Shown one piece after another: positions 21,043 to 31,258 of a DNA stretch of 64,000 nt. The stretch comes from Posidonia oceanica (Eukaryota; Streptophyta; Magnoliopsida; Alismatales; Posidoniaceae). How positions within the stretch are numbered: position 1 is the first letter of the stretch; the number at the start of each line of letters is the position of its first letter. The DNA lies in NCBI GenBank assembly GCA_037176725.1, contig JAZBRS010000011.1, positions 4,588,001 to 4,652,000 of the forward strand, written 5' to 3'. A program made the translations under genes and the position numbers. Under the pieces are notes generated by a model, which worked only from the letters and a program-made list of their open reading frames with translations, did not search any database and was not told the origin of the DNA.

Positions 21043-21915
21043 TTGGGCCCAGTCCGGCCCATTCTCTCCTCCACCTCTCCCTCCTTTCTTCTTTCTTTCT
21101 TTTTTATTTTTTCCTCCGCATGCACAAGGCCCGGCCCGCTCGTTCAGCCTTCTTCTTCCCTCCTTCTTCTTCTTCTTCTTCCTCCACAGTCCTTCTCTCC
21201 CACCAGCTCTCTCCCCCTCCTCTTTGAATTTGATTTCTCTCTTCCCTCCCGATCACCATCAATCCAACTCACTCCCTCCTCTCTCAGCCTCTCAGCAGGA
21301 TCCCCAGGGGCAATTAATGCCGTCACCTCTGGTCGTCCTTCTCCCTGCCAGCTGCTGCTTCCGCCGGTGGAGGATTTGAAATCCCCAACGCGCCTCCAGT
21401 CTCCAACAACTAATAAAGCCTCGTACCTCTTCCGCCGTCACTGCTTTTTGGATCATCCAAGAGAGAGTGAGAGATTCCAGAGCATCCAGCACCCAAAATC
21501 CCTTCCTCTTTCCCCTGCAATTCAGCATTCTTCTTCCCCTTCCATTTCATCCGAACCAGAGCACCCGACACCTAGTAAACCACCTCCAAATTTCGTCCCC
21601 AATCTCACCCAGACAACCACCTTTCCAGCCCTCCATTCAGCAACCAAAACCACCCTGAATCCACCCCCCAGTTCACCCCGAACCAAGCCAAAACCCATCA
21701 CCCACTTCCTGGAAAATTCCCTCCTCTTCTGTTCACAAAATCCCTCCAAACTCCACCACCGAGCTCACCAGCATACTACCTTCCAGACCCCCCAAGCCAT
21801 TAGCCATCTCCTCCCTCACAGCCAGAGACCTTCACCTCAAACACCTATGGCCAACTCCATCAGAAAATCACCCAGCAGCCTATTTCCCTCTCCAACCTTT
21901 TCCCAGCCCTCCTAA
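21043..21915 (+). other. Long open frame in the GC-rich part of LTR A (coding status doubtful)
   Basis: A 290-codon open frame of Ser/Pro/Thr/Leu-rich sequence with no domain I recognise. Related LTRs show only short, differently framed Pro/Ser-rich frames in the same place (D near 32641-33436, H on minus near 62413-62652). The frame is therefore not conserved as protein. C/T-rich DNA has few stop codons in this frame. I list it because it is the longest frame in any LTR here and because a splice-donor-like site (AAAAAG/GTGCCA, 22206/22207) follows the GC-rich part. Confidence 0.2.
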
Positions 21916-22699
21916 GCATCCACACACACTCACGAACCCTCTAGAAGTTCACTGGCGTCCTCCAGCTGATCCGGAGAGTAGCAAACAGCCCTACCCACCT
22001 CAGGCGGTCTGCAGAGCACCCACAGAAGCAAAACTCCGCTCCGTCCGTCGAAGCTTCGTTCAAGAGATCTAGGAAGCTCCGGAGAACTCCACTGAACTGT
22101 TTCCACCGCTCCCGAGCCGACGACGAGCTCTGCAACCTCCGGACAACCTCCGCCGGCACACACAGAAGCCACCTGCGTCGGGGGAACGATCCAGCCTGCA
22201 AAAAAGGTGCCACTCTTCTCCATTAAGCTAGTTTCCTTCTTCTCCAGCTTTTCTGCCTTTTAGTTTAGTGTTTCCTCCCCTCTTTCGCCGAGTCGTCGCT
22301 GCCGCCACTTCTTCTTCTCTGGTGAGGTCCGCAACTGGAAACGTCGCTCCGGCAGTAGAACGCCGATCCAGACATCGCCCGAGGTCCGCCCGAGTCCCAG
22401 GAGCTCTCCGGTGGCTTCAGATCGCCATGACGTCACGTCAATCGCCGGTTCGACCTCCGAGCAGGTTTGCAGCCTTCTCCGACCTCTCCGGCCTGCTCTA
22501 GGCAACGCCGAGCCTCGCCGACGCTGCACCAAGCTCTGCTTGCCTTCGGAGAACGTCGCCCACCGGTCTGCGCCGCCTCAGCCCCCCTCCTCCGGCTTTC
22601 TTGGCCACTGGTAGCAGTTGCTACAGTGGCCGGCCGCTGCAACTTTACAGTGTAATTATTTTTCTCTTTGTTAGCAAACTTTGCCATAAATTGCTTCTC

Positions 22700-23800
22700 T
22701 AGCTTCTGTTTTTGTTTTATTACTTTCCAGTCCTACCTTCATTTAACATTCATTTAAATATGAATTTAAATCTTATTAAATTGCATGAAAACTTAAAAAA
22801 CTAATTAATTGCATGTTAGTCCTTCTGCTATGATTTCCTTTAGCATTTAATTTATTTCCAGTCCAGCATGAAACTTTAATTACTTTTAAGTCCTCTGCTG
22901 TTACAGTTTATTTATTTTTCTTTACATTCAGCCCAGCTACTTATTTTATTCACTTTCCAGTCCTTCCTCAGTTCATTTAAGTTTCTGCTCTTTTACTTTT
23001 TAGTCCAGTTGTTTATTTTATTTGCTAATCAGTCCTGCAGTAGTTCAAATGTAGATTTTCTTTCTTACTTTTTAGTTCTGCAGCTTTTCATTATTGCATG
23101 CTAGTCCTTTAGTTGTAAATCTGATTTAATGCTCTAATTTTGCCTTAGTAAATTGCATTTTTAATCCTGTCTTTTTCTTTATTTACGTTTTATTCCTCTG
23201 ATCTGTTGATTAAGCATTTATTTTTCATCTTTTCTTACTGCATTGCATTTTTTTCCCCATGCTTTTTGATTTTTGCATTTAGGTCCTGCATTTGCATGCA
23301 CAGCATCTATTTTTTCTACATTTTTTCTTATAAAATTGCATTTTAGACCCTACATGTTTCAAAATTACACATAGGTCCTCTACATGTTATAAAACTCATT
23401 TAAATGCACACTTTTGCTTATAAAATTGCATTTTTGATGCTGTATATTTAAAAATTGCACATAAGTCCTCTATTTGCATTCACAGACCATTTAAGACCAC
23501 ATTTTTGCTTATAAAATTACATTTCAACCCCTGCATGTTTCAAAATTGCATGTAAGTCCTCCACATGATTTCAAAACTTATTTAAATGCATGTTTACCTT
23601 ATTAAATTGCATTTTAAACCTTGCATTTGTAAAATTGCACTCAGACCCCCAAGTTTTCAAAAACCTTGCACATAAGTCCCTAACTTTTCGACATTCTTGC
23701 ATTTAGGTCCTCCACTTTTTCAAAAATTGCATATAGGTCCCTAAGTTTTCTGAAAAGTCATTCTTAGGTCCTTTCTTGCATTCCTACATGCATTTGCACC
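22700..23800 (+). repeat. Dispersed T-rich units in LTR A
   Basis: Degenerate units of about 60-80 bp built on the words ATTGCATTTTAGTCCT, TTTATTTTATTTGCA and AATCATTTAAATGCATG. The same units make up 33900-35120 (D), 37200-38350 (E) and, on minus, about 60890-61700 (H). They are non-coding. The T-rich composition would suit a plant intron. Confidence 0.7.
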
Positions 23801-25335
23801 CATGCATCTTTGCATCTGGCATTTTTGCACACACTTAAGCATTCTTAGCTCCCATTTACATGGGAGGACCTGTTTTGCACACCCCTAGGACTTCCTTTAC
23901 TCCTACATCCATTCTTCTCCCCTGTTCTGGCCCCTCAACCTTGAAGCTAGCTTATCTTCAGATCTGGCCGCCGGATCTTCTCAACTAAGCTACTTGGACG
24001 ACCCCGGCGGAGCGCTCTTCCACATGGACCAAGCATTTCTCAGATCAGGCTTCACATTTCCAAGGTAGTCCTCCTGAACTCCTGTGCAGCATTCATTTGC
24101 ACATCATTCGCATTGCATGCATGGTTTTTGCTTCCTGTTTTCTCGAGTATGTAGAATAGGACTCTCTCTTCCTATCAATCAACTCTATTTCCCTTTTCGC
24201 GTACTCTTGGCATTTTTGGGTTGTGTTTCCCCTGGATTCACTACTAATTGCGACTTTCCTCCCCCTTTTTCACAATCCGATCGCATCGCGAGCTTCTGGC
24301 AGCATGGGAGACACATCGTGGGACACTTTGGTGGGAAATGGTCACAGAATAGTGGTGATCCCTCCACTTGCTTCCTTTCCTCTTTGTAGGTCTTCACACC
24401 TACATTGCGTGGTCCTTAAACAATGTCTGTCTCACACACACACCGTTTGCCTCCCCTTTGCTTCTCTTGCTCTCCCTCTTTGCATCTACATCTGCATGGC
24501 TTTATCAATGTTTTATCTTGCTTTGCTTTTGGCACCGTTTTGCGTGCTGGCTTTGTTTTCTACACCGTTTTGCGTGCTGGCTTTATTTTCTGCACCGTTT
24601 CGCGTGTCACTTCTGTTTCTCGCATTGTTTTGCGTATTTTATGCCGTTTTCTCTTGCATGTCGCCTGCATTGCTTGGTTTTACCGCTGTTTTGCTTTTCC
24701 GCTTGCATTTGCATATAGGGCAGTGATGCTTACTGCCTAGAGTTCTCACGAACCAGGTTTCGACCGATTCGGAACACAGACAACGTTGCTGAGCGCTTAG
24801 ACTGCACGTTTGCTTCCCTGCATTGCATTCCACCACTTAGGGCACACCTTTGAGCATTCATTTAGGCATTCATTGGCATTTAGGCATTCAAACCTGCATT
24901 TCCCTGTGTATGCGAGCGTAAGCCTAGAAAGACCGATTCTCGGGCGTGTCGGGGGTGCCTAACACCTTCCCCGCACGTAACAGGAGTCCTTGCCCAGTCT
25001 TTTGGCCTGTAATGACCATATTGCCCTTATCTTAGGCATGAGTCATATCATTTGCATTCATTTGCATTTGTTTTCTTTTGCATTGCACCCTTTGCTTGGT
25101 TTTGCGTGTTAATCCACACATTTCCCTCGGTTTTCCTTGTCTCTCGATAATAGACACGGTGGCAACTTTGAATTGTCTTATCTTCTTCTTTTCTTATCTT
25201 TTCTCCTCTGTTTCAAGTGTTTTCGAGTTGAGCCTTCCTCCTCGGACATAGCCGCTTATAGTGAGCCTGATTCCGATCAGTGCACACGAGCTTCTGGCGG
25301 TGTGCATGAACGATCTGAACACCGGGATTACTACA

Positions 25336-26636
25336 CCTGCATAAAGCAGCCCGCGCATTGCATGAACATAGAGGAGGCAGATCCAGTAGAAGAGCGGCCG
25401 TGGTATCATGACATTAAGGCTTTCCTAGAGTCGGGCAGCCTTCCGCCTGGCACCACAGCAGTAGATAAGAGAACTTTGGCACGTCTGGCATCGAAGTATG
25501 TGTTAGGGGCAGGGCAGCTATACAGAAGATTATACAATCAGATGCTATTACGCTGCCTGAACAAGTCGGAGGCTGACACGCTGATGCTTCAAGTGCATGC
25601 AGGGACCTGTGGCCCGCACATGAACGGCGTCCTCCTAGCGAAGAAGATCATGCTCCAAGGCTATTTCTGGCTGACCATGGAAGCGGACTGCTACCGGTTT
25701 GTGCGTAAATGCTACAATTGCCAGATCCATGGCAACTTTATCAGGGCTCTCCCACAACAGCTGCATAACATGTCATCGCCATGGCCTTTCTCCACCTGGG
25801 GGATCGATGTCATTGGCGCAATACACCCTGCTGCTTTGAACGGTCATCGTTTCATTCTGGTGGCGATTGACTACTTTACTAAGTGGGTGGAAGCAGCCTC
25901 TTATAAGACAGTCACCGCTGTGGCAACAGAAAAGTTTATCAGGAACAATATCGTTGCCCGATATGGGGTCCCGCACTCCATCATCTCTGATAATGGCACG
26001 AACTTTATCGCCAAAAGGACCGAGTACCTGCAAAGTCTCAAGATCAAGCATCACAGGTCCTCACCTTATCGGCCACAGATGAACGGAACAGTGGAGTCTG
26101 CCAACAAGAACATTGTCAAAATCATGAAGAAGATGGTAGAAACCCATAAGGATTGGCATGACAAGCTCCCGTATGTGCTCTGGGCGTACAGGACATCAAT
26201 TCAGACCTCGACGAAAGCCACCTCGTACTCTCTGGTGTACGGCATGGAGGCGGTGTTACTTGTCGAAGTAGAGATCCCCTCACTGTCGATCCTACGAGAA
26301 GCTGAGTTGGAAGAGGTAGAGTGGGTCGAAGACCGCTGCATCTAACTGAATCTGATTGATGAGCACAGACTACAAGCTATGCACAATGCTCATTGTTACC
26401 AGAAGCGGATGGCTAGAGCATTCTTGAAGAAAGTCCAGCCCAGAAGCTTCCAGCCAGGGGACCTCGTTCTGCGTGCCATTCATTTACCTGATGGTTGAGG
26501 CAAATTCCGACCTAACTGGTGTGGCCCCTTTGTGGTCAAGCAAATCTTCTCGGGCGGCGCTATAACTCTTGAGAACATGGACCAGGTTGAGCAGTCTGAG
26601 CCGGTCAACCTGTGCTACCTCAAGAAGTACTATTAG
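25336..26636 (+). pseudogene. pol: Integrase of element D (5' part displaced by A)
   Basis: The reading starts in mid-pol, at the aRH-integrase linker (HCMNIEEADPVEERPWYHDI), directly after the LTR of A. The HHCC zinc part (HAGTCGPHMNG...CYNCQ), the core D (WGIDVIGAIHP), D (ISDNGTNFIAK) and E (GTVESANKN) and the C-terminal part to KKYY and TAG (26634-26636) are all present. Only two stops remain, TAA at 26343 and TGA at 26496, where A has CAA and CGA. This copy is much better preserved than the integrase of A, although A is inserted in it and so is younger as an insertion. gag, protease, RT and the RNase H domains of D must lie left of A, outside the window. Confidence 0.9.
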
Positions 26637-28012
26637 TAGCTCAGGGCAACCATTGCAGATCCTTCTTCTTCATCCCACCCCTTGTACACTTCCGCACCTC
26701 TTTTCGTCCCATCTCTTGCATCTTCACCCCTGTACATCTTTGTATATCGCTTTGGCCTATCCTCTACATTTTCATCACTGCATTCCCATACATTCCGTCC
26801 TTTATCCCTTTCATAATCATCATCATCATCCTCATAAGATCACGCATATCATTCAGCCCGGTGATGAAAACCAGTCCTTGCCTACTCTAGAAGGAATCTA
26901 CCCGACCTCACCCGACACTACATAGGTGTCTTAGCTAGTGAGGGAGCCACCACTCAGTGAGCACAGGCGAAATGCCCAAACACCTAAGGACTTACACTCC
27001 TAGAAAAATGCTAGGCGTTAGCTAGAAAAGAACACATGTCTAGGCCAGGATGCATAAGAAAAGAAAAAAAGAGAAAGCCAAAGTTCACACCCGAAGATCC
27101 AAGCCCTACAATGCCTAGTCCCCATGTCTCAAAAAGCCAGGCACCCATTTCCTCTAGGGTAGGGATAGCAGAGACCTGCAAGCCTAAAAAAAAAAAAAAG
27201 AGAAGAAGGAGAAAGAGAAACAACAAGAAGAAAAAAAAATGATAGAAAAGAAAAAAAAGAGAATGATAGAAAAGAAAAAAGGGGAAAACAAAAGTCAACT
27301 CCAAAGATGAAGGCAAGTAGAGTAATCCTGCACCTTTCACCTACCCTAGAGAAGAATCAAAATTTAAGCCAGGTCCTCCTTGTCTCCAAGACAGGAATAG
27401 GGAGAGCCCTGCACACCTATATAGAAGCAAAAGAGACAAGAAAAAGGAAAAGAGTAGGTGTAAGTCCTTGAGAGTTTGGCATGGAGCCTGTCCTCTCTAC
27501 ACCACCACCAAACATCACCAACACCCTTTCCTAGAGTGTCACCAACAAGTTAGGAGTCTGAGTAGAGTCCGGTGAGTCAAGGACCGCTCCCTTCCTATAA
27601 AGCAGGCACCAAAGCACTCCGTATGCTGAGGGCAAACCATACCAATCATAAATCAAGCATACATCTACATCACCAATCATCTCCTCTCCCTCTAATCATT
27701 CCGCCTTGCAAAACTTGCTCTAGCACTGAGACAGTACTCCTACCCAGCACGCGTTGGCATCATCGAGCTACGCTGGTCCAGAACTTCTGCTAGTCCCCGC
27801 CCCCATGCCAACAGAATCCCCTCTACTTATATATGCTTAATTACTATGTTCTAAATGTTAACTGCTGAATATGTTGAACTGCTTTACCAGCTTTAGAATC
27901 TACTTTCAGTTAGTGATTATGTGCCTGTGTGAAATCTGATGATCTACAGTCTTGGTAACAGGTACCTGAAGATTCTGTAGCAGCCATCTGCCTACATTCT
28001 GCGGCCTGCGCA
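26637..28012 (+). other. Spacer between pol and the extra ORF, element D
   Basis: No gene. Collinear with 13837-15328 of A: a C/T-rich part, the CCCGGTGATGAAAACC word near 26860, an A-rich tract (27180-27290) and the CACCAAAGCACTCCGTATG word near 27607. The 27036-27242 frame is a Lys/Arg run from the A-rich tract. Confidence 0.6.
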
Positions 28013-29350
28013 ATGGGTTTCCCTACTCTAGTGACCCTGGTGCACTGCTCTGAGACCCTGCGAGAGTGGATCGGCAAGCTCACCAAAGACGATTGCGAAA
28101 AGTTACGCCTATGGGGCATTCCAACCAAACTTCTGAAGGCCGCTGATGTAGAAGTGAGCCACCATCTTCTGTGCACCGCTGCAAGGTTCTAGAAACCGGC
28201 ACACCACATCTTCCGCTTTAGCAGAACTGAACTGACACCCACACTGGAAGAAGTGCGCCAGATCTGCGGCTTCTCCAAGATCGTGGGACCATCTATCTTC
28301 ATGAGACGTGATGGATACGTTACGGTCCTAAGCCAGCTGACTGGACTCTCTACTCAAAGCTGCCAGCAAAGACTGATCTGTAGCAGCGGGCCCACACCCT
28401 TGCTTCGCCTAGCGTACTTTGATGATACTATGGGAAAGCGCGTTGAACTCGGAGACGAGCTGTGGCTCCGGGGATTTGTCACCCACTTCCTAGGCGAGCT
28501 GATCTTTACTCATGGTCGAATGATAATGGCCGTCGAGATCGCTGAAATAGCACTTGTTGTGGTGACCCGGTAGATAGACATGGCACCGATTGTCCTGGCA
28601 GAGACATATCACAGGCTGGACCGCATCTCGCATCGCTGCCGCCACTTCCATGGCTGTAGAGCACTTATACAGATCTGGCTAGCCGCACACTTAGAAATGG
28701 ACCTTCTACGCCCCCAAGTGCATGCTTTTGAAGCCTACTGCAACAGCGGTCATGCCAAGACAATCAAGAGCGTCAAGGAAGAATACGAGAAGCTATCAGA
28801 GCTGACAGATGACGCAGTAACCTAGCGTATCATCCCTTCCGCGGCCAAACCATTCACTGTCTTCTTCAGCACACGCGACATGCAACTGGTCGTGCTACTA
28901 GGATTCACTGCGAGCGTGGAATACCACCCTATCAGGGTCATGTGGCAGTTTGGCTTTCGGCAAGGCACCTTCGTCAACAACACAGTGCCTAAGCTTCTTC
29001 AGACATATCCCCTCAGTACAACTGCTGCAACAAAAGAGCTGGCCAATCTAACGCAGCATGGAGTGCGATCGACAGACATCGCAGCTGCGAGAGGCATAGG
29101 ATGCACTCCAGAGTACGTGACCGAGGCGCAAGAGCTCTGGCCCATCAATGAAATCCCACCAGGCGGCCCCCTGTTCCCTGACTCGAGGAAATCAAAGAAG
29201 ACCCGAACCAACAAGGGCACTTATGCAGCTGCTAGTTTAGTTTCCTTTCAAGTTATGCTGTATCTTTTGGCCTACCACAGGCGTGTAATCAACAGTTCTA
29301 TCAATGCAAAAGTGTTTTGTGCCGTCTGCTTGCACTTCAAGATTGCTTAA
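28013..29350 (+). pseudogene. Extra post-pol ORF (plant mobile domain / DUF7745-like), element D
   Basis: Starts at ATG 28013 (MGFPTLVTLVHCSETLREWIG) and stays in one frame for about 445 codons to 29350, apart from four stops. They are TAG at 28190 (A has TGG), 28571 (A has CAG) and 28823 (A has TGG), plus any beyond the conserved end. The core segment AARF-KPAHHIFRFSRTELTPTLEEVRQICG (28175-28265) is the basis for calling it plant mobile domain/DUF7745-like. Other conserved segments are LWLRGFVTHFLGELIFTHGRM, ISHRCRHFHGC and QHGVRSTDIAAARGIGCTPEYVTE. It is neither gag nor pol. The collinear copy in A shows that it belongs to the element and is not a chance capture. Function unknown. Confidence 0.75.
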
Positions 29351-29595
29351 TGCATTTCATAATCCTTGCCAATCATATCTTGAGGCCCCTGGCCAGACTT
29401 GCTGCCAAAATGATGCAGGAAAGTCCTCAGCAATCAATCCAGATGCCAGAATCCATGCAGATCCACGTCGTCAAGTCAAGCCATCAAGCGCACCCGGTCG
29501 AGTATCCGCAGGGCTGGTACCCTAAACTACTCGTTTGACAAACACGTCAGTTTTGTCTATCTTTCGCTTTTCGATGCCAGGGGCGCTTCGACTGT
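29351..29595 (+). other. Spacer after the extra ORF, element D
   Basis: No gene. Shares several words with 16594-16947 of A just before the large hairpin. Confidence 0.45.
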
Positions 29596-29632
29596 CCCCT
29601 GGTATCATCTTGATACCAGGGGCATCTTTTTT
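29596..29632 (+). promoter_or_regulatory. 12-bp hairpin with polypurine-tract-like tail, element D
   Basis: CCCCTGGTATCA (29596-29607) pairs with TGATACCAGGGG (29611-29622) around TCT. The following GGGGCATCTTTT matches the equivalent in A and the start of the polypurine-tract border. Confidence 0.7.
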
Positions 29633-29699
29633 AGATGTCTTGTGGTATCATGCCCTATCGTTCCCCGTCGATATACTTGGATGTCACGGGCTCCAATCT

Positions 29700-30722
29700 T
29701 CCTAGCTGATAAGTCCGTCATCTTATCAATCAATCACCTTTCCAGCTGATGGCCGTTAAACATCACCTTTCCAGCTGATGGCCGTTAAACATCACCTTTC
29801 GGCTGATGGCCGTTAAACATCGCTTCCGGTTGATAGGACTGTAAACTATCGCTTCCGGTTGATAGGACCGTAAATTATCACTTCCAGTTGATGACCGTTA
29901 ATCATCACTTCCTGGCTGATAAGTCCGACATCTTATCAATTCATCCCCCTTCGGCTGATGATCCGAAACTCATTGCTCTTCGGCTGATGATCCGAAACTC
30001 ATTACTCTTCGGCTGATGATCCGAAATTCATCACCCTTTCGACTGATATCCAGTAACTATCACTCGCAATTGCACCTTTCCGGTTGATAAGACCGTAAAC
30101 TATTGCATCCGGTTGATAGGACCGTAAACTATTGCTTCTAGTTGATAGGACCGTAAACCATCGCTCTTCGGCTGATATCCAGTAACTATCACCTGCAATT
30201 GCGTTTTTCGGCTGATATCCAGTAACTATCACTCACAACTGCACCTTTCTGGTTGATAGGACCGTAAACTATCGCTTCCGGTTGATAGGGCCGTAATCTA
30301 TCGCTTCCGGTTGATAGGACCGTAAACTATCGCTTCTAGTTGATAGGGTCGTAAACTATCGCTTCCAGTTGATAGGACCATAAACTATCGCTTTCGGTTG
30401 ATAGGACTGTAAACTATCGCTTCTGGTTGATAGGACCGTAAACTATCGTTTCCAGTTGATAGGACCGTAAACTATCGCTCTTCGGCTGATGATCCAAAAC
30501 TCATCACCCTTTCGGCTGATATCCAGTAACTATCGCGTGCAATTATGTTTTTCGATTGATATCCAGTAACTATCACCCTTCCGGTTTGATGATCTGTAAA
30601 ACATCGCTTTCTGGTTGATAGGACCGTAAACTATTACTTCCGGTTGATAGGACCGTAAACTATCGTTCCTGGTTGATGATCCGAAACTCATCTCCTCTGG
30701 TCGATAAGTCCGATAAATTATC
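29700..30722 (+). repeat. Hairpin repeat array, element D
   Basis: Roughly 30 or more units of five kinds, all beginning GAT and ending ATC. Examples are GATGGCCGTTAAACATC, GATAGGACCGTAAACTATC, GATGATCCGAAACTCATC, GATATCCAGTAACTATC and GATAAGTCCGACATCTTATC. Stem sequences differ between kinds (GATG/CATC, GATAG/CTATC, GATGA/TCATC, GATA/TATC, GATAAG/CTTATC) but remain complementary within each unit. Confidence 0.9.
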
Positions 30723-30735
30723 ACTTCCTTCACGC

Positions 30736-30760
30736 GACTTTGTTCCAGGAAGACAAAGTC
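30736..30760 (+). repeat. 8-bp stem-loop downstream of the array, element D
   Basis: GACTTTGT (30736-30743) pairs perfectly with ACAAAGTC (30753-30760) around TCCAGGAAG. A has a weaker version near 18987-19010. Confidence 0.7.
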
Positions 30761-31184
30761 CTACATCTTTCCGCGGCAGGAGAGGATGCCCCTCTCCATT
30801 CGTGCCTCTTTTGTTTCGATTGCCCCTTTTCTGCACAGCTCCAGCCGCCTTGCTTGCTTGCTCCCTCGGGCGGGGACAGGCTACCCCTTTTTCCCCTCTC
30901 TGTTGCGCAAGTTTGGACTAGCCGCCAAATTTTCGCGTTGCATCGCAATTTCTCTTAGCATCCTTTTGCATCAATTCTGGGCTTCTTCATGTTTATAACA
31001 TTGCATGCTAGACTAATTGCATTGCAACATCAGCATTGCATCGCATTAGCATACATTGCATAATTGCATTCCATCAACATCTGCATCCACATTCACATCT
31101 AGCATTTCGACATTGGGTCGCGATTTTCGGTGCATCCGCCGAATAAGTGGCGCACGCCAAAAGCGTTTGGCTCTTCGGTCAAAT
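30761..31184 (+). other. 3' non-coding region of element D
   Basis: No gene. Aligns with 19010-19431 of A. The three overlapping short frames at 30740-30998 are not proposed as genes. Confidence 0.5.
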
Positions 31185-31258
31185 TGGGTGTCTTGTCAAC
31201 CCTGAGCAACGGCCTCGGTCCCCTTGACCTCGCTCAGGGAGGGGCATCTGTTGACACC
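31185..31258 (+). promoter_or_regulatory. Polypurine tract in an inverted repeat at the LTR border, element D
   Basis: CCCTGAGC (31200-31207) pairs with GCTCAGGG (31232-31239), which leads into GAGGGGCATC and the LTR start at 31249. The outer arm TGGGTGTC (31185-31192) pairs with GACACCC..A at the LTR start, with one bulge. Confidence 0.75.

Larger units (their letters stand above)
19498..25335 (+). mobile_element. 3' LTR of element A (about 5.8 kb)
   Basis: Starts TGTTGACACCCC directly after the polypurine tract and ends GGGATTACTACA at 25335. In order it holds an A/C-rich, AAACCCTA-rich part (19500-20950), a C/T-rich part (20950-21300), and a GC-rich exon-like part (21300-22640). A T-rich part follows with repeated ATTGCATTTTAGTCC words (22700-23800). 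Then come the 30-bp GCACCGTTTT repeats (about 24525-24650), the conserved block at 24953 and a primer-site-like sequence at 25160. The next bases are not internal A sequence but the integrase of element D, so A is inserted in D. Candidate target duplication: CCTGC (25336-25340). Confidence 0.9.

Noticed and set aside
25336..25340. CCTGC next to LTRs at 25336 and at 59029 as a shared target duplication of one element
   Set aside because: The two LTRs are on opposite strands, in different host sequences (pol of D and internal C) and 34 kb apart. A 5-base match is likely by chance.
27036..27340. Lys/Arg-rich frame (plus) and Phe/Leu-rich frame (minus, 109 codons) as small genes
   Set aside because: Both come from one A-rich tract in the spacer between pol and the extra ORF.
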